Positions 44,284 to 54,011 of a stretch of DNA of 64,000 nucleotides are shown one piece after another. Numbering within the stretch: position 1 is the stretch's first letter; each line of letters opens with the position of its first letter. Under the pieces are notes generated by a model that was not told where the DNA came from, searched no databases, and worked only from the letters and a program-made list of their open reading frames with translations. A program made the translations under genes and the position numbers. This stretch comes from Marinomonas polaris DSM 16579 (GTDB lineage: Bacteria > Pseudomonadota > Gammaproteobacteria > Pseudomonadales > Marinomonadaceae), in assembly GCF_900129155.1 (NCBI RefSeq), contig NZ_FQVF01000025.1:16103-80102 (forward strand), given 5' to 3'.

Positions 44284-45480
44284 TTATCTATTACTACTCG
44301 CGTTTGCCTTGATGAAAAAAGCGACTTCTTGCATTAACGAATTAAAGTTCGGATTCCAAGATACTCGTGCCGCATGAGGGCTTTTCTTCGTTAATGCATC
44401 AGAACTTTCGCCAAACCAATTATTTTTATCCGTTCGACACGCTTGATACAAAGGCTCATCAGACAGATACCAACCACATATACGGTATTCACCTACAGCG
44501 CCGTAATAGGTATTGTCGGGGTTACTATGAACAGCCATATGCGATAAACCGAATATTTTAGACTCTGGCCAATTGGTATTGTAAACCTTAATACGGTCTG
44601 TATTGGTGCTCATTTGATCTTTACTATAAAGTACCATCTGACTCTTTGTCCCAATCATCCCCACGTTAAACACCTTTTCTGACACAGACGAATCTACTGT
44701 TTGATCATCTTCTGATAAGGCAATAAACACTGGCAAATCTTTCGGATTATCAAGAATCAAATTACGCACTTCTTTAGACAACTTATACACCTGAGCAATT
44801 GCAGGCAGAGGGATTGACGCGTATTTAGCAAAGTCATCACTTGGATAATGGTCTAACCAATCTTTCACCATCGCCAACCAAGGCGAAAGCCAATCTATAC
44901 TGCTATTTACCTTAAACACAGGCGAAAACAAAATAGCACCAGCAACACTGTCAGAATGCTGCCAAGCATATTCCGCAGCCAATGCACCGCCAGTAGAAAA
45001 ACCACCAACATACATGACGTCTACTTCTTTACTAAACTGATCAGCAGCATTTTGAAACGTCGCACGCCAATCATCACGTGAGACATTGAGAAGGTCTTCT
45101 GCCTTTGTGCCATGACCTGGCAACAAAACTACGCGCACCTGATAACAAGCAGCTTGCAAAGCAAGCGCAGGGTCTCGCATCGAAAAAGGAGAATCTGATA
45201 AGCCGTGAGACAACAACACTCCAATGCGCGCTCGCCCTGCACAGCTTTCTGCATCAGGCAATAACTCAAAGGGTAGAACAGCGGCGAGCTCTCTAGGCTT
45301 GTCATCAGCATTGATCCATACCTTGCGCTCGCTTACATATTCCTCTGCACGTACTAGATAATGAGCGAAAGATTCTTCTGACTCATAAACAAACTCCGTT
45401 TGTTGTTGTGCTGCGTATCCAATTCCAGAAATGGGCAATGCCAAAACACAAAAACACCAGAACACTATTCTTTGCCGCAC
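44284..45480 (-). CDS. secreted alpha/beta hydrolase (carboxylesterase/lysophospholipase-like)
   Basis: 398 residues with a signal peptide (about 1-24, ending GYAA). Oxyanion-hole segment SHGLSDSPFS (about 91-100), nucleophile elbow GGFSTGG (Ser162), a candidate acid in LSEDDQTVDSS and a candidate base in GLSHMAVHSNPDN. The natural ester is not evident. It stands alone between birA and a divergent GNAT gene; no neighbour suggests a pathway. Confidence 0.8.
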   Translation of the reverse strand: MRQRIVFWCFCVLALPISGIGYAAQQQTEFVYESEESFAHYLVRAEEYVSERKVWINADDKPRELAAVLPFELLPDAESCAGRARIGVLLSHGLSDSPFSMRDPALALQAACYQVRVVLLPGHGTKAEDLLNVSRDDWRATFQNAADQFSKEVDVMYVGGFSTGGALAAEYAWQHSDSVAGAILFSPVFKVNSSIDWLSPWLAMVKDWLDHYPSDDFAKYASIPLPAIAQVYKLSKEVRNLILDNPKDLPVFIALSEDDQTVDSSVSEKVFNVGMIGTKSQMVLYSKDQMSTNTDRIKVYNTNWPESKIFGLSHMAVHSNPDNTYYGAVGEYRICGWYLSDEPLYQACRTDKNNWFGESSDALTKKSPHAARVSWNPNFNSLMQEVAFFIKANASSNR

Positions 45481-45577
45481 GATAATCCCTCCCGCTATCC
45501 GTCATTCAATTTCATTAACACTATAAAATAGCGGATTATGCTACCATCAAGCACTTCGTCGCTATACAAATTCCACT

Positions 45578-46012
45578 ATGAAGACATCCTACCCTATCCC
45601 CGAACAAGTTCCTTCGCTTTGGTTTCCTTTAGTGAAGAAATTTTATCAAGAGCATTATCCAAGCGGTAAACCAAACAAAGCGGATCCTATTTGGGTAATA
45701 AGAGATAAAGGCAAAATTCTTTGCGCGGTAAGACTCAAACAAATTGCCAACTTTCAGCTACTTACCGGTATGGTGACAGAGCCAATCCATCGTAATATTG
45801 GTCTCGGCAGCCATCTAATCCACGGCATTCATCCAGCATTAGATGAAAAAACCACTTATTGCTTCGCATTTACGCATCTTGTGCCATTTTATAGCGCAAA
45901 TCATTTTACGGTCATCTCGGCAGAAATGTTACCAGAAGAACTAGCAAGTCGCTTTCGAGCCTATACGGCACAAGGTCGAAATCTGACACCAATGCGCTAT
46001 ATCCGTAGCTAA
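45578..46012 (+). CDS. GNAT-family N-acetyltransferase
   Basis: 144 residues, cytoplasmic. The core GNAT pattern is present: strand IRDKGKILCAVRL, then MVTEPIHRNIGLGSHLIHGI, where RNIGLGSHL stands for the acetyl-CoA motif (R/Q)XXGXG(S/G)X. Acceptor unknown. It is a single gene transcribed divergently from the hydrolase. Confidence 0.8.
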   Translation: MKTSYPIPEQVPSLWFPLVKKFYQEHYPSGKPNKADPIWVIRDKGKILCAVRLKQIANFQLLTGMVTEPIHRNIGLGSHLIHGIHPALDEKTTYCFAFTHLVPFYSANHFTVISAEMLPEELASRFRAYTAQGRNLTPMRYIRS

Positions 46013-46077
46013 AAAGTACTTAATTCGCAGCTAAAAATCACTTAAAATGCGCTTAAATAATCTTAAATTACTAAAAC
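46005..46077. repeat. 22-bp imperfect tandem repeat and phased A-tracts
   Basis: Two copies of a 22-bp unit (about 16/22 identical) at 46005-46048. CT(T)AAA tracts then recur roughly every 10-11 bp at 46031, 46041, 46052, 46062 and 46071. Such phasing predicts static DNA bending upstream of the GH1 gene. Confidence 0.6.
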
Positions 46078-46173
46078 AGCCATACCATTGTTGACGCTTT
46101 TCAACCTCCTCCAGTACCTTTGATCGCAATACTTATCTTTGCTAAGACAATAAATAAAAAGACTGAGGACAAC

Positions 46174-47517
46174 ATGTCAATCACCCTACCATCACATTCA
46201 AAAATGCTTACCGCCGATTTTATCTTTGGTGTGGCAACCGCCTCTTTCCAGATTGAAGGCGCGACAACTGCTGATAATCGCCTCCCTTCTATTTGGGATA
46301 CCTTCTGCGCAACTCCTGGCAAGGTAAAGGGCATGGACAATGGTGAGGTGGCTTGTGACCATTATCATCTATGGGAGCAAGACATCCAGTTGATTAAAGA
46401 TCTCGGTGTAGACGCTTATCGATTATCAATTGCTTGGCCTCGAGTCATGGACAAAAAAGGCGAAGCAAACCAAGCTGGACTGGATTTTTATCGCAACTTG
46501 CTTAAAAAGCTCAAAGCAGAAGGGCTCACTGTATTTGCGACACTTTACCATTGGGATCTGCCACAGCACTTAGAAGACAAAGGTGGCTGGCTTAATAGAG
46601 AAACCGCATACCAGTTCAAAAATTACGCAGACTTGGTGACCAAAGAATTATCAGAATGGGTTGATAGCTGGGCGACATTCAACGAACCTTTTTGCGCAGC
46701 AATACTAGGTTATGAGCTGGGTATACATGCACCGGGGTTAAGCGAACCAGAATTTGGTCGACAAGCAGCTCACCATATTTTGCTCGCCCATGGTTTAGCG
46801 CTTCCAGTTATTCGTAAAAACGCACCGAAAGCTCAGGTAGGCATAGTACTCAATATGAACCGCTCCTACGCTGCCAGCGAAAAAGCAGAAGACCAATTCG
46901 CGTGCTTGATGCGAGAAACTCTAGATAACCAGTTTTTCATTGAACCGCTCATGAAAGGACAATATCCGCAGTTGCTCAAAACCGTCGCTCCGCAGTATTT
47001 ACCAACCGTCTTACCTGGTGATATGGACATCATTTCTCAACCAATTGATTTCTTGGGAATGAACTTCTACACCTGTAATCACAACGCCTACGACGCTGAT
47101 GACATGTTCAAAAATGTAAAAAACAGCCAAGCAGTTGAGTACACAGACATTGGCTGGGAAATCGCGCCGCATGCCTTCACTGAGTTGTTAGTGAATCTTC
47201 ACAAACAATATACCTTGCCGCCTATTTATATTACCGAGAATGGTGCAGCGTGTGCGGATCAGATCATCGATGGCGAAATCAACGATGAGCAACGAGTACG
47301 TTATTTAGATGGCCATATAAATGCTGTCAATCAGGCAATTGAAAACGGCGTCGATATTCGCGGTTATTTCGCTTGGAGCTTGATGGATAACTTTGAATGG
47401 GCAGAAGGCTATAGCAAGCGCTTTGGTCTAACTTACGTGGATTATCAGACTCAAGAGAGAACCATTAAACGCAGCGGACACGCTTATCGTACTCTTCTGA
47501 GTAACCGCAAAAGTTAA
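46174..47517 (+). CDS. GH1 beta-glucosidase
   Basis: 447 residues from MSITLPSHSKMLTADFIFGVATASFQIEGA; GAGG six bases before this ATG makes it preferable to the ORF start 18 codons earlier. Acid/base Glu171 in TFNEP and nucleophile Glu355 in ITENG are both present, as are the aglycone/glycone-binding HWDLP and WSLMDNFEW motifs. No signal peptide, so it cleaves imported beta-glucosides. No sugar transporter or regulator lies beside it. A terminator follows. Confidence 0.95.
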   Translation: MSITLPSHSKMLTADFIFGVATASFQIEGATTADNRLPSIWDTFCATPGKVKGMDNGEVACDHYHLWEQDIQLIKDLGVDAYRLSIAWPRVMDKKGEANQAGLDFYRNLLKKLKAEGLTVFATLYHWDLPQHLEDKGGWLNRETAYQFKNYADLVTKELSEWVDSWATFNEPFCAAILGYELGIHAPGLSEPEFGRQAAHHILLAHGLALPVIRKNAPKAQVGIVLNMNRSYAASEKAEDQFACLMRETLDNQFFIEPLMKGQYPQLLKTVAPQYLPTVLPGDMDIISQPIDFLGMNFYTCNHNAYDADDMFKNVKNSQAVEYTDIGWEIAPHAFTELLVNLHKQYTLPPIYITENGAACADQIIDGEINDEQRVRYLDGHINAVNQAIENGVDIRGYFAWSLMDNFEWAEGYSKRFGLTYVDYQTQERTIKRSGHAYRTLLSNRKS

Positions 47518-47550
47518 AAATCTCAGAACTTATGGTCGATTTACAAAAAC

Positions 47551-47573
47551 GCCCTATGCATAACACATAGGGC
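47551..47573 (+). terminator. intrinsic terminator after GH1 gene
   Basis: Perfect 8-bp stem GCCCTATG / CATAGGGC, 7-base loop, followed by ATTTTATTT, 33 bp past the stop. It lies between convergent genes and may act on both strands. Confidence 0.8.
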
Positions 47574-47629
47574 ATTTTATTTGCTTACTGTAAGTTATTT
47601 ACAGGAACACTCATCAATAGCAAAAGAAG

Positions 47630-49336
47630 CTACTTCAAATGACCGGCATTATGAAGTTCTCTATCTTTCTCCACTGGCGGAGTCCACTGATACTGCCAAG
47701 TTTCAGTTAGAGGCTGTCCGTTAGCTTCCAAGTGAACCGTTAAGTTAATTGGCTTAGACTTCCCTTTCGGTGGTACCAAATCAAACATCGCACGGTAACC
47801 ATCGATAGAATGCAGTGGTCGAGCCGATTCGATTTCGACTCTTCCTTCAGACGACGTAATCACCGCTTTCACTTTCGTATCATTGCCTAACATAGCTAAA
47901 GAGCCGCCAGCGAAATCAACCACAAAACGTTTGCTGTAATACTGACGCTTCTTACCAATCACACCACCGATGCCTGTAAAAGTATCAACAACACGAGCGC
48001 GATTAGATTGCACAGGTGGATGACTGCCCCAATACATATTGTAGCTGTAGAGCAACTCTTGACCCGCTTCAACCGGAGCCGCTGGATTCCAGAAGGCTAC
48101 GATGTTATCGAAGGTTTCATCCAACGTTGGAATTTCTACCAATTGCACAGAGCCCTTACCCCAGTTACCAAGTGGTTCAATCCACAAACTTGGGCGCTTC
48201 TCATAGAAAACACCGTCATCTTGATAATGATCGAAATTACGGTCACGCTGCAGCAAACCAAAGCCTTTTGGATTCTCATCACTGTAAGCATTAAATTGTA
48301 AATTTTCAGGGTTGGATAATGGTCGCCAGATCCATTCGCCATTGCCGGTTTGCATAGCAAGGCCATCCGAGTCATGAATCTCTGCACGCCAATCATAATT
48401 GGTTCGGCGATCATTTTCGCCAACCATAAACATACTAGTCATTGGCGCCACACCTAAACGCTCAACAGATTTGCGAGGATAAATAGCGGAATCTACGCGC
48501 ATTTTGAACGGTTCACCCGGAGTCATATCAAAACGATAAGCCCCAGTTACACTAGGAGAATCCATTAACGCGTAAACAGTAACTACATCTGAGCCTGGTT
48601 TTGGCTTCTCTAACCAAAAGTCGGTAAAAGTTGGAAACTCTTCAGGATGAGGCATTGCGGTATCAATCGCCAAGCCACGAGCGGAAAGACCATATTGCAT
48701 TTCACTACCAACCGCACGGAAATAGCTCGCACCTAAAAAGGCGACAACATCACGCTGCCAATCAGTGGCGAACTGCATTCTAAAACCAGCAAAGCCAAGA
48801 TCTTTAGGAAGTTTCTTACCATCTACTTTAGATTTACCGTAAGTAAACTCAGAAGGCATATAAGGAATCGGAGTTGATTTACCATTTTCAAGCTCATTCA
48901 TATGAATTGGCGTATCAAACCCTAGACCAAGATGAAAAAGCTCCGTACGGAACTCTGATTTCTGATCGCGCCACAAAGCCGCGTCTTTGTTAAAGCGAAT
49001 TTCTTGATAATCATCCCAGTCTAAGCCTTTTAAACTATCTGGCATCTCACCTTGATGGCTTTCATAAGGCTTAGTCGCCAATTGACGAGCATGGCCTTTT
49101 AACCAAGCATAGCTAAATTCTTCACCTTCTTTAGGTTGAGCAACAGATTGAGATGATTGTGGCTGTGATTGCGCTGCGCAAGCAGTAAGGCTAAATAGCA
49201 CACCGATGGCCAATAAAGATCGACTCGCCAAGCGTTGCAAATTACTAGACACATTTGTTTTTCGGGATTTTCGCAAAACCTGCGGCCCGACTAAGTTTGA
49301 ATCCTTCATGGACTCTGAAAAACAATGAGGAAGCAT
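47630..49336 (-). CDS. OpgG/OpgD-like osmoregulated periplasmic glucan protein, predicted lipoprotein
   Basis: 568 residues. From about residue 75 on it follows the OpgG/MdoG family (FSYAWLKGHARQLATKPY..., a beta-sandwich glucan-binding fold, ending with an Ig-like domain). The N-terminus is unusual: after about 38 polar/basic residues comes a hydrophobic stretch LLAIGVLFSLTAC, a good lipobox, so the protein is probably lipid-anchored. An alternative Met at residue 10 would shorten the leader; neither start has a convincing ribosome site. No opgH glucosyltransferase is adjacent, which resembles the stand-alone opgD arrangement. Confidence 0.85.
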   Translation of the reverse strand: MLPHCFSESMKDSNLVGPQVLRKSRKTNVSSNLQRLASRSLLAIGVLFSLTACAAQSQPQSSQSVAQPKEGEEFSYAWLKGHARQLATKPYESHQGEMPDSLKGLDWDDYQEIRFNKDAALWRDQKSEFRTELFHLGLGFDTPIHMNELENGKSTPIPYMPSEFTYGKSKVDGKKLPKDLGFAGFRMQFATDWQRDVVAFLGASYFRAVGSEMQYGLSARGLAIDTAMPHPEEFPTFTDFWLEKPKPGSDVVTVYALMDSPSVTGAYRFDMTPGEPFKMRVDSAIYPRKSVERLGVAPMTSMFMVGENDRRTNYDWRAEIHDSDGLAMQTGNGEWIWRPLSNPENLQFNAYSDENPKGFGLLQRDRNFDHYQDDGVFYEKRPSLWIEPLGNWGKGSVQLVEIPTLDETFDNIVAFWNPAAPVEAGQELLYSYNMYWGSHPPVQSNRARVVDTFTGIGGVIGKKRQYYSKRFVVDFAGGSLAMLGNDTKVKAVITSSEGRVEIESARPLHSIDGYRAMFDLVPPKGKSKPINLTVHLEANGQPLTETWQYQWTPPVEKDRELHNAGHLK

Positions 49337-49765
49337 AGAACATGACCCTATCAGCTAAAAAGTTAGTATCTATACTAGCGAATTACCACTGAGCCTAGTG
49401 TTCAGATAGAGTAAATATTTAATACATTTATATGGAGAATTTAGGATATCTCCTTACATTTGGACCAATCGCCTCACTTCATACCACAGCGCCCCTTTTT
49501 TATTTCCAATACAAGGGGATAAGTGTCTCAGTTATTCACATTAAAAATGCTTGCTCTCTTAAATTGTGTAAAACAAAATCACTTTGATAGCAGGACAGAC
49601 TAAATTGATTACATAACGATACAGAGTAGCATCACATGTTATACAGCCGAAAAACTAAATTGGGATTAAAATAATGATCACTGAATACATAATGATGTCG
49701 TTTATATAACAACCGCTAACTCTATTTTTTCATTTGAGCGCGGATAAAAATTAAGGTGAAGAATA
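49337..49765. other. 429-bp AT-rich intergenic region
   Basis: Divergent spacer between the OpgG-like gene and the GGDEF-EAL gene. I see no ORF or RNA gene. A short hairpin (GGAGA...TCTCC near 49434) and two ATAATGAT copies 18 bp apart (49671, 49689) are present but not interpretable. AAGGTGAAG precedes the downstream ATG. It must contain both promoters, but none is clear enough to name. Confidence 0.6.
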
Positions 49766-51964
49766 ATGACATATCCTTGGGGAACAATATTAGGCTATTT
49801 TCTAGCTTCATGTTTTTTACTCATACTTATATATGTCCATATTAAAATCAAAGCAGAAAGAAACATTTTTTTTCAACAGCTTGAACATTCTGAAAACTAT
49901 AAAAACCAATTAACATCGTCACTCGACGCTCTTTCTGATCCTATGTGGATTAAAGGCAAAGACCAAACCTATATTTATTGTAATCCTGCATTTGAGCAAT
50001 TTATCGGCCTATCAAAACTAGAGATAATCGGCTACAAAGACGAAGAAATTCAATCTCAACACGCCCAGCTTAGTCAAAATATCATCCCTACCATTACCTC
50101 AAATGAAGAAACAGGAACAACCGAAGAGTACGTTTGCTTACCCTGCGGCAACGTAGATTATTTTCAAGTTAGTACCGAGCGTATATACGACATTAGTAAC
50201 AAACTCTTTTCATCAGTTGGTCATGCGCAAAAAATAACGCTATTTATAGAAAGAGAAAGCGAACTTGTCGATGCTGAAATACGCGTGAACGAAGCATTAA
50301 AATTAACCAAAGTAGGCATTTGGGAATGGGATGTCAGCAAAGATATCTGGTTTGCAACTCCATCGTATTTCACTATGCTCGGCTATGCTCCCGTCGAAGG
50401 CATGGCAGATAGAAAGGCTGAATTGGAAAAAATACACCCTGAAGATCGTCAGCATGTTATGGACAGCATAAATAATATTTTAACTAGCAAAAGTGAATCA
50501 AATTATTACAAATACCAAGCTCGAATTAGACATATAGACGGCAACTATCGATGGATAGGCGTACGTTGCATCGTGACGGAGTTTGATCAAGAAGATAAAC
50601 CAGCTCGCATGCTTGGTGTACGAATTGATATTGATGAAATCCAAAAGGCACATGATCAGGTCGAGTGGTTAGCACATCACGACTCATTAACAAAACTCCC
50701 AAACAGAGTTGCACTGAATAAAACATTCCATCAAATCATCAAACCTAATACCAAAATAGCATTACTATTTATCGACTTAGACCACTTCAAAAATGTCAAC
50801 GACACACTTGGTCATAGCATAGGGGACAAGCTACTACTTACTGTTGCAGACAGAATGCGTACCTTGGTTAATAATATTGGTTACGTTGCACGACAAGGCG
50901 GTGACGAATTTATTATTCTGCTACCTGCAGATAATGAAGAATGTTTAATCGAAAAAACCTGTGCTATCAAAGAAGCTTTATCCGCGCGCTATAACATCGA
51001 TCAGCATCAGTTTTTTATCACACCGTCTATCGGTGTGAGTTTATATCCGCGAAATGGAGAAGACTTCGACACCCTTTATCAGCGAGCAGATGCCGCTATG
51101 TATCATGCCAAGCATACGGGCAGAAATCGATACGCTTTTTTCACCGAAGAAATGCAAGCAATTTCGACACGAGCACTTACATTAGGTAATGCTCTTCATG
51201 ACGCCCTAGAACGACAAGAGTTTTCCTTACACTATCAGCCGCAAATTTCGCTCATCACGGGAAAAATAATAGGTGCGGAAGCACTCATTCGATGGCATAG
51301 CCTAGAATTAGGTCATGTCAGTCCAGGAGAATTCATTCCCCTTGCAGAAGAGAGTGGACAAATTTTGGCCATAGGAGAATGGGTTTTACGAGAAACAGCA
51401 CGCCAACTAAAACAATGGCTAGAAGAAGGGATTACTCCCGTTAGAATTGCAGTAAACCTGTCATATGCCCAGTTTCAAGTAAATGACCTTCCAGCTATTG
51501 TGGCGGCAATACTCAACGAATACGCCGTACCAGCACAATACTTAGAACTTGAACTCACCGAGCGCATTGCGACAAAAGATCCTGAGCACACGATAACAAT
51601 ACTAGAATCTTTCCAGCAACTTGGAATACATACATCCATCGACGACTTTGGTACAGGCTATTCATCTTTGAGCTATCTCCAACGATTCCCCGTTTATAAG
51701 CTCAAAATCGACCAGTCTTTTGTACGCAATATGACAACCAATACCAACGATCAAGTCATAGTAGGGACCATTATCCTACTCGCGCAACAACTAGGCATGA
51801 CTACAATAGCCGAAGGTGTAGAAACGAAAGCGCAACTAGAAATGCTCTACAATATTGGTTGCGATGATATTCAAGGCTATTACATCAGTCGGCCAATTCC
51901 AGCAGAAGAGTTCAAAATAGGTTTCTTGCAGAAAAAGCAAAGGTTTCTCGTCGCGCAAGACTAG
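49766..51964 (+). CDS. membrane-anchored PAS-PAS-GGDEF-EAL cyclic-di-GMP protein
   Basis: 732 residues. One N-terminal membrane segment (about 8-27), PAS domain 1 (about 50-160), PAS/PAC domain 2 (about 175-290), GGDEF domain with intact GGDEF motif near residue 378, then an EAL domain with EALIRW (about 503), DDFGTGYSS (about 625) and EGVET. Both active sites look complete. The inhibitory RxxD site five residues before GGDEF is absent. It may act mainly as a phosphodiesterase with a regulatory GGDEF domain, but this cannot be decided from sequence. Signal sensed by the PAS domains unknown. Confidence 0.92.
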   Translation: MTYPWGTILGYFLASCFLLILIYVHIKIKAERNIFFQQLEHSENYKNQLTSSLDALSDPMWIKGKDQTYIYCNPAFEQFIGLSKLEIIGYKDEEIQSQHAQLSQNIIPTITSNEETGTTEEYVCLPCGNVDYFQVSTERIYDISNKLFSSVGHAQKITLFIERESELVDAEIRVNEALKLTKVGIWEWDVSKDIWFATPSYFTMLGYAPVEGMADRKAELEKIHPEDRQHVMDSINNILTSKSESNYYKYQARIRHIDGNYRWIGVRCIVTEFDQEDKPARMLGVRIDIDEIQKAHDQVEWLAHHDSLTKLPNRVALNKTFHQIIKPNTKIALLFIDLDHFKNVNDTLGHSIGDKLLLTVADRMRTLVNNIGYVARQGGDEFIILLPADNEECLIEKTCAIKEALSARYNIDQHQFFITPSIGVSLYPRNGEDFDTLYQRADAAMYHAKHTGRNRYAFFTEEMQAISTRALTLGNALHDALERQEFSLHYQPQISLITGKIIGAEALIRWHSLELGHVSPGEFIPLAEESGQILAIGEWVLRETARQLKQWLEEGITPVRIAVNLSYAQFQVNDLPAIVAAILNEYAVPAQYLELELTERIATKDPEHTITILESFQQLGIHTSIDDFGTGYSSLSYLQRFPVYKLKIDQSFVRNMTTNTNDQVIVGTIILLAQQLGMTTIAEGVETKAQLEMLYNIGCDDIQGYYISRPIPAEEFKIGFLQKKQRFLVAQD

Positions 51965-52076
51965 CATTAATGAACAGAAATCGATTAAAGCCCCTAAGCA
52001 AAATTCTTACCTTTCTGGCGCTTATGTCAACTTGTCTATAAAATCCCTGAACTCAAACTATCCAAGGATTTTATCT

Positions 52077-53312
52077 ATGAAAAATGCCGTCTTAGGCATT
52101 CAAATGCTGTTTGTTGCATTTGGCGCTTTAGTGCTCGTCCCACTATTAACAGGACTAGATCCTAACGTTGCGCTTTTTGGCGCAGGTGTCGGTACTCTCT
52201 TATTTCAATTAACCACACGCAGAACGGTTCCAATTTTTCTTGCTTCTTCTTTTGCCTTTATCGCACCCATTATGTACGGCGTCCAAACATGGGGAATTCC
52301 TGCGACTATGGGTGGCTTAATAGCAGCAGGTTTTGTCTATGTCGTTCTTGGTGGGTTTATTCGGCTCAAAGGCGCTGGCTTCATTCATGCCCTACTACCA
52401 CCCGTTGTTATCGGCCCAATCATCATGGTTATTGGTCTTGGTCTAGCACCCGTCGCTGTCAATATGGCGCTTGGGAAAGCAGGTGACGTACAAGCAATTG
52501 ATGCAGATATTTCTATGTTAATTGCTGTTGCCTCTTTGCTTACTACGATTCTAATTAGCGTGTTCGCTAAAGGCCTGTTTAAATTATTGCCCGTTTTTGG
52601 CGGTATTCTCGTTGGCTATGTCTTAAGTCTATTCTTTGGCATAGTCAATTTTGAACCTATATACAATGCAGCATGGTTTGCTATGCCAAACTTTACCGCA
52701 CCAGAATTCAACATTAATGCGATACTTTTTATGTTACCTGTTGCTATTGCTCCAGCGGTTGAGCATGTTGGAGATATTCTGTCTATTTCTAACGTTACCG
52801 GAAAAGACTATCTCAAGAAACCTGGTCTACATCGCACTATTGCTGGCGACGGTATCGCAACGATGGCTGCCGCTATGGTTGGCGCACCACCAAATACGAC
52901 TTATAGTGAAGTTACTGGCGCAGTGATGCTTACCAAGGCATTCAATCCTGTCATCATGACATGGGCCGCCATTGCAGCCATTATTCTTGCTTGGGTTGGT
53001 AAATTAGGTGCAGCTCTGCAAACTATCCCACTACCTGTAATGGGCGGCATTATGATTCTATTGTTTGGCTCTATTGCTGCTGTAGGACTAAATACCTTGA
53101 TTAAGAATCAAGTCGACCTTCATAAGTCACGCAACTTAATCATCGTTGGTGTAACCCTAGTGTTTGGTATCGGTGGTATGGCCTTTGGTATTGGTGAGTT
53201 CAGCCTTCAAGGCATCAGCCTATGTGGCATCGTCGCGATCACGCTGAATTTAATTTTACCGAAAGACATCGGCGATAATCACATCGTCGACAAAGCACAA
53301 ATGGAAGAATAA
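52077..53312 (+). CDS. uraA: uracil permease (NCS2 nucleobase:cation symporter, UraA type)
   Basis: 411 residues from MKNAVLGIQMLFVAFGALVLVPLLTGLDP, the family start, with AAGGA eight bases before; the longer frame adds 15 unlikely residues. About 14 membrane segments. UraA-type substrate residues lie in PVAIAPAVEHVGDI (Glu in helix 8) and GAPPNTTYSEVTGAV (Glu in helix 10). Proton-coupled uracil import. No pyrimidine gene is adjacent. Confidence 0.92.
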   Translation: MKNAVLGIQMLFVAFGALVLVPLLTGLDPNVALFGAGVGTLLFQLTTRRTVPIFLASSFAFIAPIMYGVQTWGIPATMGGLIAAGFVYVVLGGFIRLKGAGFIHALLPPVVIGPIIMVIGLGLAPVAVNMALGKAGDVQAIDADISMLIAVASLLTTILISVFAKGLFKLLPVFGGILVGYVLSLFFGIVNFEPIYNAAWFAMPNFTAPEFNINAILFMLPVAIAPAVEHVGDILSISNVTGKDYLKKPGLHRTIAGDGIATMAAAMVGAPPNTTYSEVTGAVMLTKAFNPVIMTWAAIAAIILAWVGKLGAALQTIPLPVMGGIMILLFGSIAAVGLNTLIKNQVDLHKSRNLIIVGVTLVFGIGGMAFGIGEFSLQGISLCGIVAITLNLILPKDIGDNHIVDKAQMEE

Positions 53313-53341
53313 TACTTTCATATTAAAGCAGCACCATCTAA

Positions 53342-53364
53342 AACGGTCCCAAATTGGGGCCGTT
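53342..53364 (+). terminator. intrinsic terminator after uraA
   Basis: 9-bp stem AACGGTCCC / GGGGCCGTT (one G-T pair), 5-base loop, then seven T, 29 bp past the uraA stop. Confidence 0.9.
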
Positions 53365-53463
53365 TTTTTAGTGACCTAATCACAGAAAATACACAAAAAT
53401 ATCCAACTAACCAAATATTAAGTTTTATTAAATCTATTGCATATTTACCTTCATCCTGAAATC

Positions 53464-53482
53464 ATAAATGATAACCATTATC
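53464..53482. promoter_or_regulatory. Fur box upstream of the fecI-like gene
   Basis: ATAAATGATAACCATTATC matches the 19-bp GATAATGATAATCATTATC consensus at 15 positions, 20 bp before the sigma-factor ATG. Implies iron repression of the whole locus. Confidence 0.75.
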
Positions 53483-53501
53483 AAATGATAGGTTTTACGA
53501 T

Positions 53502-54011
53502 ATGAATAGAGATTTACAACTACAATTCACTCAGCTTTATGAAATGCATCAAGGATGGCTATCTAATTTTCTTCGCAAGCGACTTAATTGCTCACACAAA
53601 GCCGCGGATTTAATGCAAGACACCTACTTGAAAGTATTGGTTAGTGGGAAAATACCGCCTACCGAATACGCACGCCAGTATTTAACCTGTATCGCTAAGG
53701 GTCTCGTTGTTGATCAATATCGTCGGTGGCGTATTGAGCAGGCATACTTGGAATCAATCAGCCACCTTCCTGAAGAGCATCATTCATCACCAGAAAAACG
53801 CCTTGAAGTTATCGAGACCTTAATAGAGATAGATACGCTATTACACCAAGTATCGGAAAAAGCACGACAAGCATTTCTACTGCGCAGACTAGAAGGGCTG
53901 TCCTATTCCGACATTGCAGTGCAATTAAACGTATCAATATCTTCTGTAGAGAAATACATCGCCAAAGCATTACAAGCGTGTGCCATAGCCATGATGGAGA
54001 GACACAAATAA
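53502..54011 (+). CDS. FecI-type ECF sigma factor
   Basis: 169 residues. Region 2 (about 10-75) contains the core-binding helix DLMQDTYLKVL; region 4 (about 110-165) has the helix-turn-helix GLSYSDIAVQLNVSISSVEKYIAKAL. Typical iron-starvation sigma factor that directs transcription of its cognate receptor gene. Preceded by a Fur box and overlapping fecR by one base (TAATG), so anti-sigma and sigma are made together. Confidence 0.93.
   Translation: MNRDLQLQFTQLYEMHQGWLSNFLRKRLNCSHKAADLMQDTYLKVLVSGKIPPTEYARQYLTCIAKGLVVDQYRRWRIEQAYLESISHLPEEHHSSPEKRLEVIETLIEIDTLLHQVSEKARQAFLLRRLEGLSYSDIAVQLNVSISSVEKYIAKALQACAIAMMERHK

Noticed and set aside
51965..52076. Possible purine or preQ1 riboswitch before the uracil permease
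   Set aside because: The short leader shows none of the conserved riboswitch cores; no pairing pattern supports it.
53437..53465. Sigma-70 promoter boxes overlapping the Fur box before fecI
   Set aside because: TTGCAT is followed at proper spacing only by poor -10 candidates, so I could not name one.
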